DNA from: Symbiodinium natans | Taxonomy: Eukaryota > Sar > Dinophyceae > Suessiales > Symbiodiniaceae | NCBI GenBank assembly: GCA_905221605.1 | Contig: CAJNDS010001312.1 | Location: 7,501 to 23,669 of the forward strand | Length of the DNA stretch: 16,169 nucleotides | Direction of reading: 5' to 3' | Shown: positions 7,416 through 15,374 of the stretch, in pieces | Layout: every line of letters begins with the position of its first letter | Numbering within the stretch: the stretch's first letter is position 1 | Made by a program: the position numbers and the translations under genes | The notes under the pieces: generated by a model | Told to the model about the DNA's origin: nothing | Seen by the model: the letters and a program-made list of their open reading frames with translations, nothing else | Databases searched by the model: none

Positions 7416-9776
7416 CTGTACCAATTGCCAAGGATTGTAGAGGACTCAAGTTGACTAAAGCATCAAAAAGCATCCACCAGTAAGCTTACGATAGTAGTCA
7501 AAGGAAGAACTGCCAGGGCGCTTTCTGCGGCCCCTGGCGGCAGCTTGGCTTGGCGCAGCAACAGCGCTGGCAGCCAGCGACCAAGTGCGACGTGTCAAGT
7601 ATGGTTTCTTATGGCTTTCCTTTTGGGTCCCGTGGTCTCGCATCTCTTTTTGCAAGGCCGCCGAAGTTTACAGCCACCCGAGGCTGGGGGTGTGGGGAGA
7701 TGTGGGGAGGTTAGGCGGTTTCGGATACTACGGGGGACCAGTGTTGCCAGTTCTTTTGGCGTCTGACCGCTTTGGGGTCTCAGCTTCCCCTTCCGCGCTA
7801 TCATTGAACTGTGCAGGCCTCCACATGGGGGCTTCGGATTCACGTGGCTGATGGGGAGCCTGTCTTCCCAGGTGGTCTGCTTGTGGAGAGCTGAAGCCTT
7901 CTGACCAAAGATTGCAGTTGACGTGCGGAACCGTTTGGTTCCAAGCCAAGCCTGTGTTTGTACCTTTGAGTCAGCGTGTGAAAGCCACCTAAGCCTAAGC
8001 CGTATTTTCATTTGAAAAGGTGGCGCGCGAAGGGTCGGCGTCCCTGCTGCCGCTGCAGGCGCGGTTGGCCGCTGGCGATGTCGTGGCCCCTAAGCGCCTT
8101 TCAATCAGAGCCCAGAGCCTCTCCACAGAAACCTAGGATTCCGAAGATATGGAAGTCTGGTTTAAAGTCTAGGGCCAAGTCTTGGGGGATGTTTACTGTG
8201 GTGGAGGTGGCAGTGGGAATCCTTGCCTGGGGGTTGGCCCAGCTGCGCCCCGGCGGCCACTGAGGCTTCGGAATGTTGAAAGTGTTTCGTTTTGTGGGAA
8301 AGGTGTGTTGGGGTAGCAGGTCTAGCAGGTTAACCAACCAGGATCTTCCTTCTTGAGCCTCGAGGGTTTTGTGTTTGGGGTGTGGGGTCGTGGGAGCTCC
8401 AAGCTTCAAAGCTAGTCAAGACACTGAAAGTCAGGGATTCGTGCGCTCCAGCGTGGTCGGCTGGTCACCACAGGCATTGGGATTCCTTGTTCAGGGATCT
8501 TCCACACGTGGGTCGGGGCTCTCTTGCCTGGCCGCTGCTCCTCGGGGGTTCGGAGATTCGAAGTCAACCAGATCCACTCTTCCTCCGCTGTGGTGTGTTG
8601 ATCGCCACATTCGCCAATCCTTGTCCCCAGCCATCCCCACCTCGCCGCCTACCACCGGATGATTTGAACGTACTTCCTCCCCCACACGGCTGGGTCCTTG
8701 TGTCCTTGCCTGCGCATTGTCCACCCGGCCCTCAGCTTCAGAACCGACTGTTCGGTTCAGGCCTAGCCCACTGCCGCTGCGTGCATCTGCGCCCCACCTT
8801 GAAGATCTTGGAAGCTTGCCACTCGCCTTTGGAGAAGTTCCGACACAGGTACCGGAGGCTACCAAGGCCACTGTCGTGACAAGGGAGGTGGAAGTTGTTT
8901 GGTCAGGCTGCGCAGCCCAGCGCAACCCACAGGTCAAAGAAACACAAAGAAACCCCACGGTCCTTGACGGTCCTTGCCTTCCTAAATGACAAGAAACGAA
9001 TGCCCTCATGGGGGAACCGACCCAAAAGTCACCGAAAACAAAGACGGAGTAACCAACTGACTAAACCTCCGTATACCTCCATGCTATCCGGCCTGTTGGA
9101 CGTCGAAAGGGTCTCGCTCGTCGCTGATTCTGTTGCTGTCTCAAGGTCAAGTCCATGATGGTCCATACAACAATTTCTCCCTTCTTTACGTCTTCTTGCC
9201 TTTCCCGGTAGGCCCCTCCTACGTCTCTTTCTTTCTTTGTGGGCTGTAGGAGTTACCAGCTATGGCGAGGGCCCAGAGTCTCAGAAACTGCTTCACGCTT
9301 TCTTGGAGCTTCTCGTGGGGGGGAGAGCTGCTTGATGCTTGTGTCACCAGAAGCTCTTCTTCGAGTCTTCATGTAAGCCTACTTGAGCCTTCTCTCTGTT
9401 GATCAACATATATATCTATAATCCCTTCCCCCTAATACTAAAACCCCCATGTATATGTATTATATGTATATAACACACACGCCTGGACCACCTACTTTCC
9501 CTGCATTCCCTAAACCTCCTACCAAGTCACAAGGCTCTTTTTGAATACCAAGGTCGAGGGCGCTGGCGCAATTGCCCTCCGGTTGCTGCCGCTCGGTGTG
9601 ACACGACAGTGGCAGGGCTCATCCCCTTTGGACGCAGAACGGTTTAGGATTTCAAAGGCTCTCGGGCTGGCTTTCTAGGAACATCAGGGCTTTTCAGGGG
9701 AGTTGCATCATTTGCTCCCACTTTGTTCCGATTTGCTCGAAGTGATGGTCTCCCGTGCTTGTACAGTCCCGCTTTT
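7416..9776. other. Stretch without a gene that can be supported
   Basis: Several frames of 80-170 codons overlap each other on both strands, and none has a recognisable domain. The most protein-like is a plus-strand frame at about 8709-8989, rich in Pro, Val and Glu near its end. It lacks a good start and is opposed by an equally long minus-strand frame (8491-9009). Short hairpins lie at 7510-7543 and 7565-7579. An AT-rich patch with TATATG words lies at about 9405-9475. Exons with introns remain possible. Confidence 0.5.
7510..7579. repeat. Two short GC-rich hairpins
   Basis: CTGCCAGGG (7510-7518) can pair with CCCTGGC(GG)CAG (7532-7543), leaving a two-base bulge. CGCTGG and CCAGCG (7565-7579) pair perfectly around the loop CAG. 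No role is known. Confidence 0.6.
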
Positions 9777-9782
9777 AGCACC
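9777..9782 (+). promoter_or_regulatory. Possible splice acceptor (trans-splicing or cis) before the start codon
   Basis: The sequence CGCTTTTAG ends at 9778, four bases before an ATG in a strong context (CACCATGG). In a dinoflagellate this AG could receive the spliced leader or be an internal acceptor. It is judged only from position and the short T run. Confidence 0.3.
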
Positions 9783-11290
9783 ATGGGTGGTGGGGCGTCT
9801 TCGAAGCTGGTGGAAGGTGTCAAGAACTCCAGCCAAAAAGAACTGAACGAGTCAATGCAAGATCTCTCTGGCGAAGAACGGAGCAGGATCTTGTCAGCCA
9901 TCACCATGCTAGAGGTGGCCGGGAGCTACCGTGCTGACACCTCCAATGGTGATTGGGGGGATTACAGTATCAAAGTCACGATCAAGAGCTCTGGCGATGC
10001 CTCTGTCAAGATCTCCCAGTGCTTCTTCCGAGACAGCCCAGGCGAGGATTTCTTCTACGAGGGTGCCCTCAGTGCAGCAGGTGATCTGCTGACCTTTACC
10101 TCTTCCAAGGTGGGAAGCGTTGCGAAAGTTCAAAATGAGATCTCTAAACGTATAAACCGCAATCCAGTTTGCGAACCGACTCCGTGCTCGTAGTTGAGCC
10201 AAGGTTACGAACTCGCTCGACACTCCGTTTGAAGACAAGGTCGAGACTATGAAGTTCAAGACCCTCGGCTTTCGTTTGAACATCGAGACTCTTTGTGTTT
10301 TTTTTGTTTTTACCCTTGTTGTTTCTGCTCTAATCACCGTTGACTTTTAGATGGCCTGCTCACCTGCATGCCTTCATGCGCCTTCACCGTACCTACGCGA
10401 TTCGAAACTCATACGTTCATCTACACACAAGTACATATAAACATAAGTATAAATGTAAATATCAATATACAATTAATATAAAAAACATATGTATATACAT
10501 ATATATAGAGAGAGGGAGTGCGTCGGAATACAGGACTGTGTTTTTCAGGTCCAAAACACATATTTTCATGAATTTGACCTTATTTGTGACCATACTTACA
10601 ATACCTGCATGCATATTATGAGAACATCCACCCGGATACATGTAATTAAAAAACTTAAAACCTTGAAGCCTTGAAGAAATTTGAATGGGAATCTTCATCC
10701 ATTTAATTTTCAAAAAATCCTTGAAAATCTTGGAGAAATTTGAATTATAGTCTTCAAAAATCTAAATGGGAAGGGCCTCGGGGCCCCCCCATACCCATGT
10801 AATTTGCTTATGGCTCTGTTATGTTACGCCGCACTATGTCGTGTCATCACTTCATGTTTCGTTTCTATGTTGCATTAGGCTGCAATGCGCATGGATGAAT
10901 GACATGTGTGTGTGCACCGTGCATGCACGCGCATGCACATGCATCACGTCCATACAGTACCGGAACAACAATTGGCCTGAAGTGCACAGAGGATTCAGGG
11001 AGACGGCTCCTTGGCACGGCTCAACGAGGACGGCTCGGTGGCGCAGATACAAGGGGGCTACGATGGCACACCCGTTCCTCGCTCTGCCAAGCAAAAGATT
11101 GTAAAATGGTTTAACAGTGCTTGTGTGTTGGTGTTGTTGGTGTTGTTGTTGTTGTTGTTGTTGTTGCAAATGCTTGTGACATCCGAAAACATGGTCAAAG
11201 CAGTTTTTGTTACGCTATGGTACTTCACATGGGCCTAGACGCCCACGCCCCATGCAGGAACCGGCCATTCTCAAGAAGATGAGTGCGTAG
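9783..11290 (+). CDS. Unknown 153-residue protein, possible N-myristoylation, three-exon model
   Basis: I do not recognise a family. The proposed exons are 9783-10109, 10999-11100 and 11258-11290, ending at TAG (11288-11290). Donors read AAG|GTGGGA and ATT|GTAAAA; acceptors read TTCAG|GGA and TGCAG|GAA. All exons are whole codons (109, 34 and 10), and the AG|G acceptors fit dinoflagellate introns. The start MGGGAS is a typical N-myristoylation signal and lies in a strong context. Residues 10-40 look helical, and about 45-125 alternate in a beta-strand-like way (YSIKVTIKSSGDASVKI, then LTFTSSK joined to GDGSLARLNEDGSVAQI). The end is basic and helical (SAKQKIEPAILKKMSA). Introns are about 889 and 157 bases; the first holds AT-rich repeats, the second a GTT microsatellite. 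Without splicing, exon 1 would read on to a stop at 10193, giving 136 residues with an unconvincing tail. Exon 1 is the surest part. Confidence 0.6.
10420..10510. repeat. AT-rich low-complexity tract inside intron 1
   Basis: Repeated ACATATA, ATAAGTATAAATG and TATATACATATATATA-like words end in an AG-rich run (GAGAGAGGGAG). There is no coding content. Confidence 0.7.
10663..10772. repeat. Two diverged direct copies of a unit of about 59 bp inside intron 1
   Basis: Each copy contains CTTG(A/G)AGAAATTTGAAT and then a TCTTCA word about 10 bases later; the copies start near 10672 and 10731. A CCATTTAATTTTCAAAA-like segment joins them. Confidence 0.6.
10903..10945. repeat. Alternating purine-pyrimidine tract with GTGCATGCAC palindromes
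   Basis: TGTGTGTGCAC is followed by GTGCATGCAC, GCGCATGCAC and ATGCAT. Such alternation favours Z-DNA or cruciforms. It lies in the proposed intron 1, 50-95 bases before the exon 2 acceptor. Confidence 0.65.
11127..11166. repeat. (GTT)n microsatellite in proposed intron 2
   Basis: About twelve GTT units occur, two of them extended to GTTG. On the opposite strand it reads as a poly-Gln frame, which is a repeat artefact. Confidence 0.9.
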
Positions 11291-11614
11291 ACTACCAGCT
11301 TTGTGCATGCCTTCGGATTTCCATCGCGCGCAACAGGCGCAGCGAGGGTTTGCCGACGCGCAATGTCTGGACATAAACGGGTGCATCTTTACACGAGAAC
11401 CAGTGCTCAGCACGCCGAAGCCGATTTTGGATGCGCCGAGGTGTCCGCCGTGCTAGCCACAGGGAAGAAGGCCCGGAGTGCTGCTCGCTTTTGACTGAGC
11501 TTTCAAGAGATCAGCCTGCACAGGGTGGTGCAAATTTCCCAACCGATGAAAAAAACAAATGCTGCTTTATCCCATTGCTGTTGCAGACGGGAGCGGCTGA
11601 TTCAAATTGTCCTA

Positions 11615-11825
11615 CTTGCCCCACTTCTCCCACTTCCACACAACTCTTGCCGCAGTCGGATGCGAGTGAGGCATGCGGGGCACGGTTGGCAAGTGGGGCC
11701 AGTGGGGCAAGAAGTAGCAACAAAAGTCAGCGGCGCGGTCCACCTGGTGACGGCATAACTCGCCGACCTTGCCTAGCTTGCCCCATCGAACGGCAGTTGT
11801 GTGGACGTGGGATAAGTGGGGCAAG
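11615..11825. repeat. Imperfect inverted repeat with arms of about 35-38 bp
   Basis: The left arm (11615-11653) starts CTTGCCCCACTT and contains TCCACACAACT. The right arm (11791-11825) is its near-perfect reverse complement, with a few mismatches and a small indel. The loop is about 137 bases and itself repeats words such as CAAGTGGGGC and GTGGGGCAAG. The layout resembles a small non-autonomous inverted-repeat element or a foldback sequence; no flanking target duplication was identified. Confidence 0.7.
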
Positions 11826-12186
11826 CGGAGCAAGTGGCAGGAAACAGTTGGCAGTCCACTTGCCTCATTTGGTGGCGTCAGAATTACGAAATTGGCCTCA
11901 CCTGCCCTGCTTGTCCCGAGTAAGTGTAAGAGTAAGTTGAGGTGGGATATGTGGGCAAGTGAAGGAAGTGGGACCAAAAATAAGCTAGCGGCCCTCCTGT
12001 CTAGCGAGCAACTAAGTTCCGACGATGCACATGCTTCGATGCGACCCGAAACACCAGAGCCGATCCCGAGACCTTTCCCCCCCCCAACCTCCGGCCATCT
12101 CCAGCCGGAACCCAAACCCCTCTACAAACCCCATAATTTTTCCGGTCCCTGCAAACCCCAAACGCTCCTTATAAAACCTATAAACC

Positions 12187-12413
12187 TGAGATCGGGCGCT
12201 GGAGGTGCGAGAAGCTTCCTTCGCCCCTGGTCGCTTGTGCTGGTGGCCTTGGCTTTGCTGCATCCGGGAGGCCATTCCGCGGATGCTTTCGCAGGGCAAA
12301 TACTACGAAACAGGACAGACTTAATAATCACGAAAGCAAGCGTAGCTAGATTGAGTTTTAATCGCAGTGGCAAGGGAACCGGTCCTGCCCCCCGGCGAGT
12401 TGTGTTTACCTGA
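12187..12413 (+). other. Open segment with a signal-peptide-like stretch, possible exon
   Basis: The frame ending at TGA (12411-12413) includes an Arg-containing lead (SFLRPW), a hydrophobic core (SLVLVALALLHPGG) and an Ala/Phe cleavage-like region (ADAFAGQ), which would suit a secretory or plastid leader. There is no nearby in-frame ATG with good context, and the upstream part of the frame is Pro/Lys-rich with a C-rich DNA bias. It could be an exon start after a splice, or chance. Confidence 0.2.
12304..12355. repeat. Dispersed repeat, copy 1
   Basis: It shares the core ATCACGAAAGC(A/T)AGCGTAGC and similar flanks (ACGA...CAG...TTGAG) with 12669-12717. The two copies are in the same orientation about 365 bases apart. 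Confidence 0.65.
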
Positions 12414-12668
12414 ACATATCGAGGAACATGGGAGGTGGGGGGGTCCTGAATCATCAATTATGAGGTAAACTGAGGGGGTGGTGGCGATATACTCGCAGTC
12501 GTTGCTTTCGGCCTGGGCGGCATTGTCAGTCTGTTCGTACGACAAACCGACAATTCGACCTAGGTGGTGTTGGTGTGTGGTGGAGTGTGGATGATACCAA
12601 TACATCAATATCAATATGATAATTTACTGATGCATTAATATTAATGAGGAGAGTGCAATGTAAGTACC

Positions 12669-12717
12669 ACGACAGAATAGGATAACGATCACGAAAGCTA
12701 GCGTAGCAAGGCTTGAG
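12669..12717. repeat. Dispersed repeat, copy 2
   Basis: This is the partner of 12304-12355, with the core CACGAAAGCTAGCGTAGC and the end TTGAG. The copies differ by several substitutions and small indels. Confidence 0.65.
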
Positions 12718-12973
12718 TGCCACTCTGCTTTAGCAGGCTCACAGGTCGGATTTCTCAGTGTGGCGCGAACTTCTCGAATCTATGAGTTCGAGGGTTTGGT
12801 TTAGGGTTAAGGGGTTCTTGAGCTACAGCCATAGGTCGCTGCCTACACGAGTGGGCGTTGTCTGAGGCGTGCTTTGGAAGGCTCCACGGACCTGGATCGC
12901 GGGCGCATGTAAAAAGCAGGTAAAATGGACATTTCGTCCGAGGCCATCAATAACACATTTGGGGTATATTTGA

Positions 12974-13165
12974 GGGTCACGCGGTCTGAATGAGCACCTA
13001 TCCGATCTCAAGAGCATGTTTTTGGAGAGCTCCGCTGACCCTGAGCACATGAAGTTCGAAACCAAAAACGAGAGCTGCAATGCGGTCTTGGAGGCTTTCC
13101 TTAAGCATGAAGGCAAGGACGAGTGGTTCCAGTGCAGCGTGGGATGTTTAGAAGCCGTGGTGTGA
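12974..13165 (+). pseudogene. Exon or gene fragment of unknown function
   Basis: An open frame from 12974 to the TGA at 13163-13165 encodes about 63 residues of balanced, protein-like composition; an ATG lies at 13016. Visible pieces are EHLSDLKSMFLESS, DPEHMKFETKNES, and NAVLEAFLKHEGKDEWFQC with two Cys near the end. The frame can start at an AG|G acceptor (TTTGAG|GG). A donor AGC|GTGGGA lies at 13139, at a codon boundary, with the same GTGGGA as the donor at 10110. Just upstream a different frame (12923-12991) reads MDISSEAINNTFGVYLRV, so either two exons or a frameshift may be present. No family is recognised. A real exon and a decayed gene copy are both possible. Confidence 0.4.
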
Positions 13166-13400
13166 TGTATTTCGGCTGCGTTCATTTGGGGAACTGCTTG
13201 CCCGGGTCTACACTCACCGCCGCGATTTTCAAGCACATTCTTGTTTGGATGACTCACGTTCACTGGGGATTCATGTGAAAGTTGCTTTTTGGCATACAGC
13301 GAAACAAAATATGAACAGCTGCAGCGTGGGATGCTTTTGGCTGCGTTCACTTGGGGAGTCTAAACTCACCACCGCGATGTTCAAAATCATTCTTGTTTGA
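13133..13400. repeat. Diverged direct duplication (copies at 13133-13248 and 13320-13400)
   Basis: Both copies begin TGCAGCGTGGGATG, continue with GGCTGCGTTCA(C/T)TTGGGGA and CTCACC(A/G)CCGCGAT, and end with ATTCTTGTTTG. The second copy has lost about 35 bases. The duplication begins at the proposed exon donor at 13139. Confidence 0.8.
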
Positions 13401-13428
13401 TAGTTCTGGGTCGTCATGTTGATTCGTC

Positions 13429-13477
13429 TAGATGGGGGAAGAGCTTCGTGCTACTGTAGGTGTTTAGATGGGGGAAG
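13429..13477. repeat. Thirteen-base direct repeat
   Basis: TAGATGGGGGAAG occurs at 13429-13441 and at 13465-13477, with 23 bases between. It could be a small target duplication or a chance tandem remnant. Confidence 0.7.
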
Positions 13478-13514
13478 CATGTGAGGCATGGGCCCGTCTC
13501 ACATTCGACGGGTC

Positions 13515-13692
13515 CCAGTAGTATATAAATTCCATAAATATTCAATATCATAAGATCATAATATCAGAATATCAGAATATCATACTTGAATAATCTAACA
13601 ATGGAATGTCGCAATACAGTAGTATAAAATCAACAATGTCGTAATATAGCAATATAGAAATCTAGTAAGAATATCATAGTAGAACAAGTTAA
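13515..13692. repeat. AT-rich block 1 with AATATCA words
   Basis: Degenerate repeats of ATATCAGA, ATATCATA and AATATAGC. The right edge meets the GC-rich junction TTGTAACGCTACGCG at 13693. No coding content was seen. Confidence 0.7.
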
Positions 13693-13787
13693 TTGTAACG
13701 CTACGCGACCCGCCTCGGCCCGGCCCAGCGCATCCGCGTGAGCACGGTGATTCCGCAGCGCCCAAGTCGCTGGACCTCAAGCAATAA

Positions 13788-13889
13788 GGGTTGGGTTTAG
13801 GGTTTAGGGTTCCGGGTTTATGGTTTATGGTTTATGGTTTATGGTTTTTGGGGTTTAGGGTTGAGGTTTAGGGTTGAGGGCTCAGGGTT
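13788..13889. repeat. Interstitial degenerate telomere-like repeat, TTTAGGG type
   Basis: Repeated GGGTTTAGGG, GGTTTATGGTTTATGG and GGGTTGAGG words occur in one orientation. TTTAGGG is the telomere unit reported for plants and for dinoflagellates. The degeneration shows it is not an active telomere end. Confidence 0.75.
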
Positions 13890-13926
13890 GATCGTAAAGT
13901 TGAGCCAGGCCCCTCAACCAGGGTGG

Positions 13927-14030
13927 CAGCGCAGGGGGGCAAGGGGTGGCCGGGGGGGGGGGGGAAGGCCAAGGGTGGGGGGGGGGGGGGCAGGGGGCAG
14001 GGAGGGGTGGCAGGGCGGGCGGGGGGCCTG
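13927..14030. repeat. G-run cluster, quadruplex-prone
   Basis: Runs of 13 G (13952-13964) and 14 G (13977-13990) lie among many shorter G runs. The GC-rich frames over it are low-complexity Gly/Arg or Pro translations, not genes. Confidence 0.85.
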
Positions 14031-14204
14031 CTAGGCTGGGCTTCAACTGGCCCTGGTCCTGGCGAACCGTCCACTTTCAGATTGTGGTCGCCCATGGGGG
14101 GGTACCATTTCCAGGTCAAAAGAGGGGTCCGACGTATGGTTTTGGGTTTAGGAGGGTTCTGGTTCTGACAACCCATACACCTTCGGCCCGAGGCCTCGGC
14201 GGAT

Positions 14205-14403
14205 AAGAGTATAATGTATAGTCACACGATATTAACCCACTACAAGTATCTAATAACTTGATATAATAATCCAATCATATATTATCAGAACAATATAGCA
14301 ATACAATATACCAAAACACCAGCGAACTGCCATAATGTGATCTTATGATGCACTGATAAAATTATAGAAATTGTGCTAATGTGATAGTCTGACTATATGA
14401 TAC
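14205..14403. repeat. AT-rich block 2
   Basis: Degenerate TATAATAATCC, ATATATTATCAG and AATATAGCAATA words. The right edge meets TTGTAAACGCTTGCGCG at 14404, similar to the edge of AT-rich block 1. Confidence 0.65.
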
Positions 14404-14592
14404 TTGTAAACGCTTGCGCGCCCCGCCTCCACAGCCGGGGCTGACCCAACACGGGGTGTAGCACGTACAACTGTCCTGAAAGGTTTTGAAAGGGGACGGT
14501 CTCAAGGGGAGGGCTTCAAAGGTCCTGGGCAGAAGAGGGGGGGTCCAGGCCGTCTCAGAAGGGGTCGCAGGGCACCACAACCCACCCGGGGC

Positions 14593-14606
14593 GGGGGGGG
14601 GGGGGG
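14593..14606. repeat. Run of 14 G
   Basis: A single homopolymer run, preceded by GGGGC. No further context was seen. Confidence 0.9.
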
Positions 14607-14665
14607 CGTGCAGAAAGTTAAGGGCGGAAGCTACCAGTTCTTGAGGCGTCTTGGCTTGAAGCCCC

Positions 14666-14726
14666 AATATGGTAATATGATAGTAGATAATGTGATAATA
14701 TGATACAATAATATGAGATGATGAGC
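14666..14726. repeat. AT-rich block 3, AATATGATA words
   Basis: Degenerate repeats of AATATGATA and GATAATATGATA in one orientation, bounded by GC-richer sequence on both sides. Confidence 0.65.
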
Positions 14727-15233
14727 TTGGGCCAGGCTGTTTGCTGCTGTTGGTCGGCACCTGCATGGCCAGCGGCTTGAGTACTGTCAGTGCTAGTGGG
14801 TGTAAAGTTCCTTGTCTTGGGTCTGGGGCTTTGGCTTGGGGGTACGATTAGGTATTCAGGACTTCAGATGGGCCGACGATTTCCGCAGTCGTATCAAATC
14901 GATGCTGCCAGCGACTCAGGGAATTCTGGCCAGGCTGCCCCGCGGCGATCCGGCACAGGCGGGAGTATCGAATCGCAAGTAATTATGGCGTTTGCGTATC
15001 AAAACAGTCGCACACCAGAAGCGGGAACATGCAACAACAAACCCACGCTGTGCGATTTTATGTAGGAGCTGGAGCCGTGCAGAAATTGGCGTTGAGGCAC
15101 CTTTGCTCGGCCTCACGTCGGTTCTCCTGGGTCCGTTTCTGTTGCGCTCAACTCGGCAGAGAGGCAGAGCTGAGGATCCCGTAGAGTAGCTGTTCTGAAT
15201 CACTCTTCGTGGCCTTCAAGCTGCTACAGTCCA
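14727..15233. other. Stretch without a supported gene
   Basis: A plus-strand frame (about 14790-15065) and a minus-strand frame (14916-15203) overlap. Neither has a recognised domain or a clear start. The plus frame has a hydrophobic first 20 residues followed by Ser/Gly-rich sequence. I see no RNA gene. Confidence 0.45.
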
Positions 15234-15374
15234 TTAATTCAAACACTCCAGACCAAGGTGCCACTTGCCATCCATAGTCTTCACGGTCATCGGCCTGAAC
15301 TTCCTTTGGTGCTTCTTGAAGCTTCCTGCGGCCTGTGCCACCAGGTTCTCGAACACTTCGTTTGCGCGATTCAC
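15234..15374 (-). CDS. Possible terminal exon of an unknown protein
   Basis: A 46-codon minus-strand frame ends at TAA (15234-15236). It reads with balanced composition: ANEVFENLVAQAAGSF, then KKHQRKFRPMTV, then TMDGKWHLGLECLN. A TAA (15378-15380) lies just upstream, so a start would need a splice acceptor within the segment (AG|G candidates occur around 15325-15340) or the internal ATG. A longer frame in another phase (15148-15396) overlaps it but looks less protein-like. No family is recognised. Confidence rests only on sequence character. Confidence 0.35.
   Translation of the reverse strand: MNRANEVFENLVAQAAGSFKKHQRKFRPMTVKTMDGKWHLGLECLN

Larger units (their letters stand above)
11291..12973. 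other. Gene-poor stretch with inverted and dispersed repeats
   Basis: No gene is supported. Notable content is an inverted repeat (11615-11825), a C-rich tract (about 12079-12160), a signal-peptide-like open segment (about 12187-12413), a pair of dispersed repeats (12304-12355 and 12669-12717) and a short TTTAGGG-like stretch (12791-12814). Frames of 60-214 codons overlap on both strands and mostly arise from the repeats. Confidence 0.5.

Noticed and set aside
6476-7454. Long open frames over the repeats on both strands (Thr/Asn repeats, Cys/Val repeats, Arg/Ala/Tyr repeats)
   Set aside because: They are translations of the CAAACA and 20-bp tandem repeats; a repeat unit without a stop stays open by chance in several frames.
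8382-8879. A 165-codon plus-strand frame rich in Pro, Leu and Arg
   Set aside because: It overlaps other frames of similar length on both strands, has no recognised domain, and its composition follows the GC-rich DNA.
10852-11169. Minus-strand frame with a poly-Gln start
   Set aside because: The Gln run is the GTT microsatellite read backwards.
12168-12176. TATAAAA word as a promoter TATA box
   Set aside because: It stands alone in a CA-rich tract with no convincing gene start downstream, and dinoflagellate promoters generally lack TATA boxes.
13868-14176. Pro-rich and Gly-rich frames over the G runs
   Set aside because: Low-complexity translation of homopolymer tracts; no start context or domains.
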